Shown: positions 43,271-52,036, counted from the first letter of the stretch. The stretch: DNA of 64,000 nucleotides from Roseateles_E cavernae (GCF_040187885.1 NZ_JBDPLH010000003.1:372001-436000), one strand, 5' to 3'. The notes: generated by a model from the letters alone, not told the origin. Numbers and translations are program-made.

Positions 43271-44583
43271 AGATCCTGATCAAGAACGGTCGATTGATCG
43301 ACCCGGCCTCGGGCCTGGACCGCATCGGCGATCTGGCGATCGCCTCCGGCCGCATCGTCGCGCTGGGTGATGTCAGCGAGTTCGAGGCGCAGCGCGTCAT
43401 CGACGCGAGCGGCCTGGTGGTGGCCCCCGGCCTGGTGGACCTGGCGGCGCGGCTGCGCGAGCCCGGCCATGAGCACGAGGGCATGCTGGAGAGCGAGCTG
43501 AACGCGGCCGCGGCCGGCGGCGTCACCAGCCTGGTCTGCCCGCCCGACACCGATCCGGCGCTGGACGAGCCTGGCCTCGTGGAGATGCTGAAGTTCCGCG
43601 CCCGCAAGCTCAGCCTGTGCCGTCTCTTCCCGCTCGGCGCGCTGACCCGCGGCCTGGCGGGCGAGGCGCTGACCGAGATGGCCGAGCTGACCGAGGCCGG
43701 CTGTGTCGGCTTCTCGCAAGCCGACCATCCGATCCGCAACACGCAGATCCTGCTGCGCGCGCTGCAGTACGCGGCCACCTTCGACTACACGGTCTGGCTG
43801 CACCCGCTGGACCCCTGGCTGGCCGGCGGCGTCGCGGCCAGCGGCGCGGTCGCGACCCGGCTGGGCCTGTCCGGCGTGCCGGTGGCGGCCGAGACGGTGG
43901 CGCTGCACACCATCTTCGAGCTGGTGCGCGTCACCGGCGCGCGGGTCCATCTGTGCCGCCTCTCCAGCGCCGCCGGCGTCGAGCTGCTGCGCGCGGCCAA
44001 GCGCGAAGGGCTGAACGTGACGGCCGATGTGTCGATCAACTCGCTGCATCTGAGCGATGTGGACATCGGCTACTTCAACTCGGCGATGCGGGTCACGCCG
44101 CCGCTGCGCCAGGGCCGCGACCGCGACGCGTTGCGCGCCGGCCTGGCCGACGGCACGCTGGACGCGCTGGTGTCCGACCATATGCCGGTCGACGAGGATG
44201 AGAAGATGCTGCCCTTTGCCGAGGCCACACCCGGCGCCACCGGGCTGGAGCTGCTGCTGAGCCTGGCGCTGAAATGGGCCGAGGACCTGCAGCTGCCGCT
44301 GGCGCGGGCGCTGGCCGTGGTCAGCAACGAGCCGGTGCGGGTGCTTGGCAATGCGCTGGGTTCGCTGTCGGCCAGCGCCGGCCGCCTGGTCGAGGGCGGG
44401 GTGGCCGATGTCTGCGTCTTCGATGCGCGCGCGCGCTGGGCGGTCACACCGGATCAGCTCTTGAGCCAGGGCAAGTACACGCCCTTCGCCGCCGACATCA
44501 CCGGATTTGAGCTGCCGGGCCGGGTGCGCTATACCCTGGTGGCGGGCCATATCGCCCACGAAGCCAAGACCTCCGCGACCTGA
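43267..44583 (+). CDS. pyrX: Dihydroorotase-like PyrC' (pseudo-dihydroorotase partner of PyrB)
   Basis: A 438-residue amidohydrolase-fold protein of the type I dihydroorotase family. The metal motif is broken: the expected D-x-H-x-H-x-R reads D58-L-A60-A-R62-L-R, so both metal His are lost, and the later conserved HLST/TDHAPH motifs read CRLSS and SDHMPVD. It is therefore probably not a catalyst. In Pseudomonas the equivalent inactive PyrC' is needed to assemble active PyrB. Its 4-nt overlap with pyrB supports this. A catalytic dihydroorotase must lie elsewhere in the genome. Confidence 0.9.
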   Translation: MKILIKNGRLIDPASGLDRIGDLAIASGRIVALGDVSEFEAQRVIDASGLVVAPGLVDLAARLREPGHEHEGMLESELNAAAAGGVTSLVCPPDTDPALDEPGLVEMLKFRARKLSLCRLFPLGALTRGLAGEALTEMAELTEAGCVGFSQADHPIRNTQILLRALQYAATFDYTVWLHPLDPWLAGGVAASGAVATRLGLSGVPVAAETVALHTIFELVRVTGARVHLCRLSSAAGVELLRAAKREGLNVTADVSINSLHLSDVDIGYFNSAMRVTPPLRQGRDRDALRAGLADGTLDALVSDHMPVDEDEKMLPFAEATPGATGLELLLSLALKWAEDLQLPLARALAVVSNEPVRVLGNALGSLSASAGRLVEGGVADVCVFDARARWAVTPDQLLSQGKYTPFAADITGFELPGRVRYTLVAGHIAHEAKTSAT

Positions 44584-44584
44584 G

Positions 44585-45316
44585 ATGCGAGCCCCCATCG
44601 CCGTGTGGCGTTTGTTGCGCCTGAGCCTGCACATCCTGCACGGCCTGGCGCTGATCGCCTTGCGCTTTGATGGTCTGGCCAAGCCGCAGCGCCAGCACCA
44701 CATCCAGTGGTGGTCGCGCAAGACCTTGCGGCTGCTGGGGGTCGAGCTGCAGCTGCGCGGCCAGGGCCGGCCGGGCGCCAAGCTGGTGGTGGCCAACCAT
44801 GTGTCCTGGCTGGATATCGCCGCCATGCATGCGGTGCTGCCCGAGGCGCGCTTTGTCTCCAAGGCCGAGCTCAAGCACTGGCCCATCGTCGGCATGCTGG
44901 TGGTGGGCGTGAACACGCTGTTCATCGAGCGTTCCAGCAAGCGCGATGCCCTGCGCGTCGTGCATCAGACGGCCGAGGCGCTGCAGGCCGGCGACACCGT
45001 GGCGGTCTTCCCCGAGGGCACGACCGGCCCCGGCCCCGAGCCCTTGCCTTTCCATGCCAATCTGCTGCAGGCGGCCATCGCCACCGAGATGCCGATCCAG
45101 CCGGTGGTGTTGCGCTGGCATGAGCCCGGTGAGCGCTTCAGCACGACGGCCCGCTTCGTCGGCGACATGACCCTGGTGCGCAGCCTGTGGAGCGTGGCCA
45201 GTGCGCAGGGCCTGGCCATCGAGATCCAGATCCTGAGCGCTCACAGCAGCGCGCACGCCGACCGGCGCGCGCTGGCCGAGCGCCTGCGCGGCGAGATCGC
45301 TGACGCCCTGGCTTGA
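44585..45316 (+). CDS. plsC: 1-acyl-sn-glycerol-3-phosphate acyltransferase (PlsC-like)
   Basis: A 243-residue membrane-associated acyltransferase for phosphatidic-acid synthesis. An N-terminal hydrophobic helix covers residues ~8-25. The catalytic motif is NHVSWLD (H-x4-D, about residue 72) and the substrate motif is FPEGTT (about residue 140). It starts 1 bp after the pyrC' stop and is the last gene of the operon. It differs from the shorter paralogue at 3236-3865, which pairs with a CdsA-like gene. Either could be the main housekeeping enzyme; this one has the more usual length. Confidence 0.9.
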   Translation: MRAPIAVWRLLRLSLHILHGLALIALRFDGLAKPQRQHHIQWWSRKTLRLLGVELQLRGQGRPGAKLVVANHVSWLDIAAMHAVLPEARFVSKAELKHWPIVGMLVVGVNTLFIERSSKRDALRVVHQTAEALQAGDTVAVFPEGTTGPGPEPLPFHANLLQAAIATEMPIQPVVLRWHEPGERFSTTARFVGDMTLVRSLWSVASAQGLAIEIQILSAHSSAHADRRALAERLRGEIADALA

Positions 45317-45349
45317 TCTGACAGGCCCCCGGGTCGCACGCTGCTGGCC

Positions 45350-45355
45350 TACAGT
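45350..45355 (+). promoter_or_regulatory. -10-like TACAGT immediately before the phosphorylase gene
   Basis: TACAGT ends 6 bp before the ATG at 45362. Only a GGGG run lies between, which could be a weak ribosome site. Candidate start for a leaderless or near-leaderless message. Confidence 0.3.
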
Positions 45356-45361
45356 CGGGGC

Positions 45362-46924
45362 ATGACGCTTGCACCGCTGCAGATACGCCGGGTCGGCATC
45401 GACACCTGGCGCGAAAACGTGGTCTATCTGCACCGCGACTGCCCGGTGGTGCGGGCGGCGGGCTTTCAGGCCTTGTCCAAGGTCGAGGTCCATGCCAACG
45501 GGCAGGCGATCCTGGCCGTGCTCAATGTGGTCGATGACGAACGCATCGTCAGCAATTGCGAGCTGGGCCTGAGCGAGGACGCCTTCGAGCGCCTGGGCGT
45601 GCTCGAGGGCCACGGCGCCAGCATTGCGCATGCCGAGCCGCCGGCCTCGATTGCCGCGCTGCATCGCAAGATCAATGGCGAGCGGCTGGGCCGGCAGGAG
45701 CTGGCCGCCATCATCCGCGATGTGGCCTCGGCCCGTTATTCCAAGATCGAGCTGGCGGCCTTCGTGGTGGCGACCAACCAGTACGAGCTCGACCGCGAGG
45801 AGGTGCTGCATCTGACCGAGGCCATGATTGCGGTGGGCCGCAAGCTCGACTGGCAGCACCAGGTCGGCGCCGGCCTGGTGGTGGACAAGCACTGCATAGG
45901 CGGCATTCCCGGCAATCGCACCTCGATGCTGGTCGTGCCCATCGTCGCGGCGCACGGCATGCTGTGCCCCAAGACCAGCTCGCGCGCGATCACCTCGCCG
46001 GCCGGCACGGCCGACACCATGGAGGTGCTAGCGACTGTGGAGCTGAGCTTCGAGCGCATGGTCGAGATCGTGCGCCAGACCCGGGCCTGCCTGGCCTGGG
46101 GCGGCACGGCCGATCTCTCGCCGGCCGACGACATCCTGATCTCGGTCGAGCGCCCGCTGTCCATCGATTCGCCGGGCCAGATGGTGGCCTCCATCCTCAG
46201 CAAGAAAGTCGCGGCCGGTGCCACGCACCTGGTGCTGGACATTCCCGTGGGGCCCAGCGCCAAGGTCCGGTCGGCCCCGGAGGCCCAGCGCCTGAAGAAG
46301 CTGTTCGAGTATGTGGCCGGCCATCTGGGCCTGCAGCTCGATGTGCTGCTGTCCGATGGCCGCCAGCCCATCGGTGCCGGTATCGGCCCGGTGCTGGAGG
46401 CGCGCGACGTGATGGCCGTCCTGCAGGGCGAGCCCGGCGCACCGCAGGATCTGCGCCAGAAGGCCTTGCGGCTGGCCGGCCGCATGATCGAGTTCGATCC
46501 CGATGTGCGCGGCGGCCAGGGTGAGCGGATCGCCCGGGACATCCTCGATTCCGGCCGCGCGCTGGCCCGCTTCAACGCCCTCATCGATGCCCAGGGGCGG
46601 CGCGCCGACAGGCCCGTCCTGGGCGCGCTGACCCATGAGGTGCTGGCCAGCGCGAACGGTGTCGTGATCGAACTCGACAATCTGCGCATCGCCCGTATCG
46701 CCCGCCTGGCCGGCGCGCCCCAGGCGGCCGGCGCGGGTCTGCTGCTGCTGAAGAAGCTGGGCGACCCGGTGCGCTGCGGCGAGCCGCTCTACCGCATCCA
46801 TGCCGCCTTCGACGCCGACCTGGCCTTTGCCCGCGCCCATGCCGACAAGGACCCCGGCTGCCGCGTCGGCACCCCCGAACAACTGCCGCAGGACTTTGCC
46901 GGCGGCTCTTTCTTCTCGCTGTGA
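45362..46924 (+). CDS. AMP/thymidine phosphorylase family protein (archaeal-type)
   Basis: A 520-residue nucleoside/nucleotide phosphorylase. It is longer than DeoA (about 440) because of an N-terminal domain of ~90 residues, like archaeal AMP phosphorylase. Its active-site stretch DKHCIGGIPGNRTSM and the following KTSSRAITSPAGTADTMEV match the archaeal AMP phosphorylase pattern rather than the DeoA SGRGLGHTGGT pattern. AMP phosphorylases release the base and form ribose-1,5-bisphosphate; bacterial relatives are usually annotated thymidine phosphorylase. The next gene, a PRPP-synthetase-like protein, begins on the last base of its stop (TGATG), implying a shared nucleotide-salvage role. Confidence 0.85.
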   Translation: MTLAPLQIRRVGIDTWRENVVYLHRDCPVVRAAGFQALSKVEVHANGQAILAVLNVVDDERIVSNCELGLSEDAFERLGVLEGHGASIAHAEPPASIAALHRKINGERLGRQELAAIIRDVASARYSKIELAAFVVATNQYELDREEVLHLTEAMIAVGRKLDWQHQVGAGLVVDKHCIGGIPGNRTSMLVVPIVAAHGMLCPKTSSRAITSPAGTADTMEVLATVELSFERMVEIVRQTRACLAWGGTADLSPADDILISVERPLSIDSPGQMVASILSKKVAAGATHLVLDIPVGPSAKVRSAPEAQRLKKLFEYVAGHLGLQLDVLLSDGRQPIGAGIGPVLEARDVMAVLQGEPGAPQDLRQKALRLAGRMIEFDPDVRGGQGERIARDILDSGRALARFNALIDAQGRRADRPVLGALTHEVLASANGVVIELDNLRIARIARLAGAPQAAGAGLLLLKKLGDPVRCGEPLYRIHAAFDADLAFARAHADKDPGCRVGTPEQLPQDFAGGSFFSL

Positions 46925-47823
46925 TGACCGACACCCTGCTGCTTGCCTTTGACGATGAACGCGCGCTGGCCGAGGAACTGGCGCAGGCCCTGGGCGTGCC
47001 GCTGGACTTCGTGACACGCCATCGTTTTCCGGACGGCGAGCTGCGCCTGGTCCTGCCCAAGCCCTTGCCTGCGCGCGTGATCCTGCTGCGCGGCCTGCAG
47101 CAGCCCAATGAAAAGCTGGTCGAGCTGCTGATCGCCGCGCCCGCTGCCCGCGAGCTGGGCGCGCGAGCGCTGAGCCTGGTCAGCCCCTATCTGGCCTATA
47201 TGCGCCAGGACATGGAGTTCACGCCCGGCGAGGCGGTCAGCCAGCGCCATATCGCGCGGCTGCTGGCCGCGCAGTTCGACCATGTGCTGACGATAGACCC
47301 GCATCTGCACCGCATCGCCAGCCTCGACGAGGTGATGCCGGCGGGGACGGGTCTTGCGCTATCGGCCGCGCCGCTGCTGGGGCGCTGGATCGCCGAGCGG
47401 GTGCCCGGTGCGCTGCTGCTCGGCCCCGACGAGGAATCGGGCCAGTGGGTCAGCGAGGCGGCCCGCGCCGGCGGCCTGGATCATGCGGTAGGCCGCAAGG
47501 TCCGCCATGGCGACCATGTGGTCAGCCTGGCGCTGCCCCAGGTCGAGGTGCAGGGCCGGGCGGTGGTGCTGCTGGACGATATGGCCTCGACCGGCCGCAC
47601 CTTGATCGGCGCGGCCCAGGGCCTGCTGGCGCGCGGCGCGGCTGCGGTCGATGTCGCGGTGACCCACGCGCTGTTCAACGGCGACGCGCTGCCGGCGCTA
47701 CAAGCGGCCGGCGTGCGCCATGTGTGGAGCAGCAACAGCGTGCCGCATGCCAGCAATGCCGTCAGCGTAGTGCCGCTGCTGGCCGCAGCACTGCGGCCGC
47801 TGCTGGCTCAGGCCTTGCCCTGA
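46924..47823 (+). CDS. Ribose-phosphate pyrophosphokinase-like protein
   Basis: A 299-residue protein of the PRPP synthetase family, which transfers pyrophosphate from ATP to ribose-5-phosphate. RFPDGELRL, a YMRQDMEFTPGEAVS segment, TIDPHLHRIAS, a GRKVRHGDHVV Lys region and the PRPP loop LLDDMASTGRTL are visible. The QDM (for QDR) and the F-x-PGEA-x-S pattern look closer to archaeal/class III forms than to the housekeeping bacterial enzyme. It overlaps the phosphorylase by one base and its 3' end overlaps gpmA by 16 bp. A GTG one codon upstream (46921) is possible. A separate housekeeping prs is likely elsewhere. Confidence 0.85.
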   Translation: MTDTLLLAFDDERALAEELAQALGVPLDFVTRHRFPDGELRLVLPKPLPARVILLRGLQQPNEKLVELLIAAPAARELGARALSLVSPYLAYMRQDMEFTPGEAVSQRHIARLLAAQFDHVLTIDPHLHRIASLDEVMPAGTGLALSAAPLLGRWIAERVPGALLLGPDEESGQWVSEAARAGGLDHAVGRKVRHGDHVVSLALPQVEVQGRAVVLLDDMASTGRTLIGAAQGLLARGAAAVDVAVTHALFNGDALPALQAAGVRHVWSSNSVPHASNAVSVVPLLAAALRPLLAQALP

Positions 47824-48551
47824 TTCGCCACCGCCGCAGCGGCCTTGGCGGCCGCCTCGGCGTCGCCCAGGTAGTAGCTCTTGATCGGCTTCAGGTTGGC
47901 ATCGAGCTCGTAGACCAGCGGGATGCCGTTGGGAATATTCACGCCAACGATCTCGTTGTCGCCGATATTGTCCAAATACTTCACGAGGGCACGGATGCTG
48001 TTGCCATGGGCCGCGATGACCAGGCGTTTGCCCGATAGGATGGCGGGCGCAACGCTTTCGTTCCAGAACGGCATCACGCGGGCCACCGTGTCTTTCAGGC
48101 ATTCGGTCAGCGGCACATCGCCGTCCTTGAGCTTGGCGTAGCGGATATCGCTGCGTTCGCTGCGCGGGTCGCTCGCTTCCAGCGCCGGCGGCGGCGTGTC
48201 GTAGCTGCGGCGCCAGATCAGCACCTGCTCGTCACCATACTGCTTGGCCATATCGGCCTTGTTGAGCCCTTGCAGCGCGCCGTAGTGGCGCTCGTTGAGG
48301 CGCCACTCGTGCACCACCGGCAGCCAGGTGCGATCCATCTGGTCCAGGCAGTGCCACAGCGTCCAGACGGCGCGCTTGAGCACCGAGGTGTAGGCGACAT
48401 CGAAATCCAGCCCGGCCTGCTTGATCAGGCGGCCAGCCTGCTTGGCCTGTTCGACGCCCGTGGGGGTCAGGTCGACATCGGTCCAGCCGGTGAAGCGGTT
48501 TTCGAGATTCCAGGTGGATTCGCCATGGCGAATGAGCACGAGCTTGTACAT
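47808..48551 (-). CDS. gpmA: 2,3-bisphosphoglycerate-dependent phosphoglycerate mutase
   Basis: A 247-residue glycolytic enzyme interconverting 2- and 3-phosphoglycerate. The phosphohistidine motif LIRHGESTWNLENRFTGW lies at residues 6-23, NERHYGALQGLNKAD near 89-103, and the second catalytic His in IAAHGNSIRALVKYL near 185. The length is standard. It is convergent with the PRPP-synthetase-like gene (16-bp overlap of the 3' ends). A small hairpin (48573-48590) lies in its 5' leader. Confidence 0.96.
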   Translation of the reverse strand: MYKLVLIRHGESTWNLENRFTGWTDVDLTPTGVEQAKQAGRLIKQAGLDFDVAYTSVLKRAVWTLWHCLDQMDRTWLPVVHEWRLNERHYGALQGLNKADMAKQYGDEQVLIWRRSYDTPPPALEASDPRSERSDIRYAKLKDGDVPLTECLKDTVARVMPFWNESVAPAILSGKRLVIAAHGNSIRALVKYLDNIGDNEIVGVNIPNGIPLVYELDANLKPIKSYYLGDAEAAAKAAAAVANQGKA

Positions 48552-48751
48552 GGACGTGGGTCTTGTTGGATGCAGCCCGTTTTTGGGCTGGCGCGATTCT
48601 AAATGCGAGCAAAAGCCGGGCCATTGCCGGCCAGTTGTGATTCAAGACCGGGTGGCGATGGCCGAAAACCCGGTGATGCATGGGGCGAACAGCGCACGCT
48701 TGTGCTGTATTCGCGCACCAAAACCAGTTTGTCGTTGAAGGAGATGTTGTG

Positions 48752-49978
48752 ATGATGTTGTCGACCGCTCGATCGAGCCTGTGCCGTCTGCTGCCCCTGG
48801 TCGCCGCCCTGGCGAGCCTGGGCGCGCAGGCGCAGAGCTCCCAGTCCGCGTTCACGTTCTCGGGCTTTGCCACGCTGGGCGTGGTGGGCACGGACACGAA
48901 CAAGGCCCACTACGCGCTGCCCGGCCAGGTCCGTGGCGGCGACAAGTCCTTCAGCGGCGAGGTCGACAGCAAGCTGGGCCTGCAGGCCACCGGCCGGCTC
49001 AACACGGTGTTCTCCGGCACCGCCCAGCTGCTGACCAAGCAGAACGGCAAGGGCAGCTTCACGCCCGAGCTGGAGTGGGCTTTCGTCAAGGCCCAGCTGC
49101 TGCCGTCGCTGGCGCTGCGCGCCGGCCGCATGGGCGCGCCATTCTTCGCGGTCTCCGATTTCCGCGATGTCGGCTATGCCAACACCTGGCTGCGCCCGCC
49201 GCTGGATGTCTATGGCCAGGTGCCGGTCAGCCATTTCGATGGCGTTGACGGCCTGTATCAGACGAATATCGGTTCGGCCACCGTCAGCGCCCAGCTGTTC
49301 GCCGGCAGCTCCTCGGCCCATTTCGAGCGCACCAAGCTCAAGATCAAGGAGCTGATGGGCTTCAACACCACGGCCGAGCTGGATGGCGGCATCACGCTGC
49401 GCCTGGGCCATGCGGTGGGCAAGATCACGGTCGAGAGCGCGACGCTGGACCAGCTGGTGGCCGGCCTGCGCGGCGTGCCGCTGCCGAGCGTCTCCAGCGT
49501 CGGTGACCAACTGTCGGCGCGCTCCAAGGACGTCAGCTTCACCGGCGTCGGCCTGGCTTTCGACGAGGGCAACTGGCTGTTCAACAGCGAGTACACCTTG
49601 CGCCGCACCAAGACCTATATCCCCGACACCACCGGCTGGTACACGACCCTGGGCTACCGGGTTGGCAAGTTCACGCCCTATCTGACGCTGTCGCGCCTGA
49701 AGGTGGACGACAACAATGTCGACAACACCATCCCGCTGGGCCTGTCGCCCCAGCTCAACGGGCTGAAGGCCCTGGTGGACGGCACGGTCGAAGGCCAGCG
49801 CACCGAGCAGAAAACGGTGGCCCTGGGCCTGCGCTGGGACGCGATGCGCAATGTCGCGGTGAAGACCCAGTTCGACCGCATCAGCCCCAAGGGCAGCGGC
49901 CTGTTCACCCGTGTCCAGCCCGGCTTCGGCAGCGGCCATGTCAATGTCTACAGCCTGGCTGTGGATGTGGTGTTCTGA
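48752..49978 (+). CDS. Outer-membrane beta-barrel (porin-like) protein
   Basis: A 408-residue exported protein. A signal peptide (about residues 1-25, ending AQAQS) precedes a region rich in alternating polar/aromatic beta strands (FTFSGFATLGVVGTD, LEWAFVKAQLLPSLALRAGR), and the protein ends in VYSLAVDVVF, a C-terminal Phe as in outer-membrane porins. I do not recognise a specific family beyond porin-like. AAGGAG lies 8 bp before the ATG at 48752. It is followed after 14 bp by a PstS-like small protein and then a chemoreceptor, so it probably belongs to an uptake or sensing unit. Confidence 0.75.
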   Translation: MMLSTARSSLCRLLPLVAALASLGAQAQSSQSAFTFSGFATLGVVGTDTNKAHYALPGQVRGGDKSFSGEVDSKLGLQATGRLNTVFSGTAQLLTKQNGKGSFTPELEWAFVKAQLLPSLALRAGRMGAPFFAVSDFRDVGYANTWLRPPLDVYGQVPVSHFDGVDGLYQTNIGSATVSAQLFAGSSSAHFERTKLKIKELMGFNTTAELDGGITLRLGHAVGKITVESATLDQLVAGLRGVPLPSVSSVGDQLSARSKDVSFTGVGLAFDEGNWLFNSEYTLRRTKTYIPDTTGWYTTLGYRVGKFTPYLTLSRLKVDDNNVDNTIPLGLSPQLNGLKALVDGTVEGQRTEQKTVALGLRWDAMRNVAVKTQFDRISPKGSGLFTRVQPGFGSGHVNVYSLAVDVVF

Positions 49979-49992
49979 GGCGGGGTGCAGCC

Positions 49993-50421
49993 ATGATCAA
50001 AAACAAGCTTCGTCTCTCCTTGACCGCCTTGGCCCTGGCCGCTGCCGGTCTGGCCCAGGCCCAGGTGGCCGTGATCGTCAACCCGAAGAACGCCACGGCC
50101 GCGATGACGGCCGACCAGGTGGCCGGCATCTTTCTCGGCAAGAGCAATACCCTGCCCGGCGGCGCCACCGCTGCGGCGCTGGACCAGCCCGAGAGTGCGG
50201 CCGTGCGCGAGCAGTTCTATACCAAGGTGACCGGCAAGCAGGCCGCCCAGGTCAAGGCCGCCTGGTCGCGCCTGGTGTTCTCGGGCAAGGCCACGCCGCC
50301 CAAGGAGCTGGCGAGCTCGGCCGAGATCAAGAAGTTCGTCGCCGCCAATGCCGATGCGATCGGCTATATCGAGAAGTCGGCGGTGGACGGCAGCGTCAAG
50401 GTTGTGCTGAGCGTCGATTGA
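49993..50421 (+). CDS. Small periplasmic substrate-binding-like protein (PstS-like)
   Basis: A 142-residue secreted protein with a signal peptide (about residues 1-24, ending AQAQV). The mature part resembles one lobe of phosphate ABC-transporter binding proteins: VAVIVNPKNATAAMTADQVAGIFLGKS and the later VFSGKATPPKELASS and ADAIGYIEKS (the typical GYI/GYV motif). At about 118 mature residues it is too short for the usual two-lobe receptor, so it is a single-lobe or reduced form. No ABC permease gene is nearby. It sits between the porin-like gene and a chemoreceptor gene, so it may present a ligand to the receptor. Confidence 0.82.
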   Translation: MIKNKLRLSLTALALAAAGLAQAQVAVIVNPKNATAAMTADQVAGIFLGKSNTLPGGATAAALDQPESAAVREQFYTKVTGKQAAQVKAAWSRLVFSGKATPPKELASSAEIKKFVAANADAIGYIEKSAVDGSVKVVLSVD

Positions 50422-50464
50422 TATCCCAAGAAAAGCCGTGGCGCCACGCCGCTGGAGACTCTCA

Positions 50465-51979
50465 ATGAATGTCCGAACCCGGATCTGGCTGCTGCCAGCG
50501 TTTGCCGCCCTGATCTTTGCCGTGGGCATTGCCGTGGTGTGGGCGTTCTCGGCCCGCACCTCGGCGGCCATCGCTGCAGTAGGGCAGACCGACTACCCCT
50601 ATCTGGACGCCACCACCCAGTTCGCCTCCAATCTGGAGGCGCTGGGCGTGACGATACAGAGCGCGGTGGCCGAGGGCGAGAAAAAGCGCTTGGACGAGGC
50701 CAACGAACGCGCCGCGACGATGCGCAAGCTGCTCGACGCGATCGCCCGCATCGACGGCAAGGCCGAGATGGGCGCCAAGCTGAAGGCCAGCTTCGAGGCC
50801 TATTTCGCGGCCTCGGTCGAGACAGCCGAGCTCTTCATGGGCCTCAAGCAGGGTGATCAGGCCGGCGCCGTGCCCAGGATGCAGGCGGCGCTGAAGGCCG
50901 TCGAGACGGTCGTCGCGCAGGCGCGGGTGGAGGCCAACGAGGGCTTCGAGTCCGGCCTGGCGCGCGCCAATGACGGTGTGTCGGCCAGCCTGATGGCCAT
51001 CCTGATCAGCGGCCTGGTGGTGGTGCTGGCGCTGGGGGTCGGCTCCTGGCTGGTGATAGGCAGTGTCTGGCGCCAACTCGGCGGCGAGCCCGAGTACGCT
51101 CGCGATGTGATGCGCATGATGGCCGACGGCGATCTGTCGCAGACCATCGCGGTGGCACCCGGCGCCGAGGCCAGCCTGCTGGCGGCGGTGCGGGCGATGT
51201 CGCAGGGCCTCTCGGCCATCGTCGCCAATGTGCGCAGCGGCACCGATTCGATGACGGTGGCCTCGCGCGAGATCGCAGTCGGCAACCATGATCTGTCGCT
51301 GCGCACCGAGAAGCAGGCCAGCTCGCTGGAGCAGACCTCCAGCAATATGCAGGACCTGACCGGCACGGTGCGCCAGAGCGCCGAAGCCGCCGCCCAGGCC
51401 AATCAGCTGGCCGGCTCGGCCGCGGCGGTGGCGCAAAAGGGCGGCGCGGTGGTGGGCCAGGTGGTCGCGACCATGGACGAGATCAATGCCAGCTCGAAGA
51501 AGATCGCCGACATCATCGGCGTGATCGACGGCATTGCCTTCCAGACCAATATCCTGGCGCTGAACGCGGCGGTCGAGGCGGCCCGGGCCGGCGAGCAGGG
51601 CCGCGGCTTCGCGGTCGTGGCCGGCGAGGTGCGTTCGCTGGCGCAGCGCAGCGCCGAGGCGGCGCGCGAGATCAAGGGCCTGATCGGCACCTCGGTCGAC
51701 AAGGTCGAGACCGGGGCCCGCCTGGTGCAGGACGCCGGCAGCACGATGAGCGAGATCGTCGCCAGCGTGCAGCGGGTCTCCGACATCATCGGCGAGATCA
51801 CCGCCGCCTCCAGCGAGCAGAGCGCCGGCATCGGCCAGGTCAACCAGTCGATCGCCCAGCTCGACCAGATGACCCAGCAGAACGCGGCCCTGGTCGAACA
51901 GGCCGCCGCGGCGGCCAGCAGCCTGGAGCAGCAGGCCCAGGCGCTGCAGACGGCGGTATCGACCTTCAAGCTCGGCTGA
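50465..51979 (+). CDS. Methyl-accepting chemotaxis protein
   Basis: A 504-residue transmembrane chemoreceptor. TM1 covers residues ~8-27, a helical periplasmic sensor domain of about 150 residues follows, TM2 is near 178-198, then HAMP, then the signalling helices. The tip has GIAFQTNILALNAAVEAARAG split over the hairpin and GRGFAVVAGEVRSLAQRSAEAAREIK. No C-terminal NWETF-type tether is present (ends VSTFKLG). The sensor is of the helical-bundle type common in Burkholderiales. It follows the PstS-like gene by 43 bp and probably shares its transcript. The ligand is unknown. Confidence 0.93.
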   Translation: MNVRTRIWLLPAFAALIFAVGIAVVWAFSARTSAAIAAVGQTDYPYLDATTQFASNLEALGVTIQSAVAEGEKKRLDEANERAATMRKLLDAIARIDGKAEMGAKLKASFEAYFAASVETAELFMGLKQGDQAGAVPRMQAALKAVETVVAQARVEANEGFESGLARANDGVSASLMAILISGLVVVLALGVGSWLVIGSVWRQLGGEPEYARDVMRMMADGDLSQTIAVAPGAEASLLAAVRAMSQGLSAIVANVRSGTDSMTVASREIAVGNHDLSLRTEKQASSLEQTSSNMQDLTGTVRQSAEAAAQANQLAGSAAAVAQKGGAVVGQVVATMDEINASSKKIADIIGVIDGIAFQTNILALNAAVEAARAGEQGRGFAVVAGEVRSLAQRSAEAAREIKGLIGTSVDKVETGARLVQDAGSTMSEIVASVQRVSDIIGEITAASSEQSAGIGQVNQSIAQLDQMTQQNAALVEQAAAAASSLEQQAQALQTAVSTFKLG

Positions 51980-51986
51980 GGCCTGT

Positions 51987-52014
51987 GGGGTGGCCGGGTT
52001 TTATAATCCGGCCC
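51987..52014 (+). promoter_or_regulatory. Promoter-like element with TATAAT, also able to fold as a hairpin, before the rhodanese gene
   Basis: GGGGTGGCC is followed by TATAAT (52002-52007), 29 bp before the rhodanese TTG. GGCCGG (51992-51997) and CCGGCC (52008-52013) could pair around the -10 and are followed by CTTTTC, so the element might alternatively act as a weak terminator for the chemoreceptor gene. A close copy lies before secB at 52732. Confidence 0.45.
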
Positions 52015-52036
52015 TTTTCTCCAATCGGACCTGCCC

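Noticed and set aside
48573..48590. Hairpin CAGCCC-GTTTTT-GGGCTG as a terminator.
   Set aside because: The T-run is in the loop, not after the stem, and the element lies in the gpmA 5' leader rather than after a gene.
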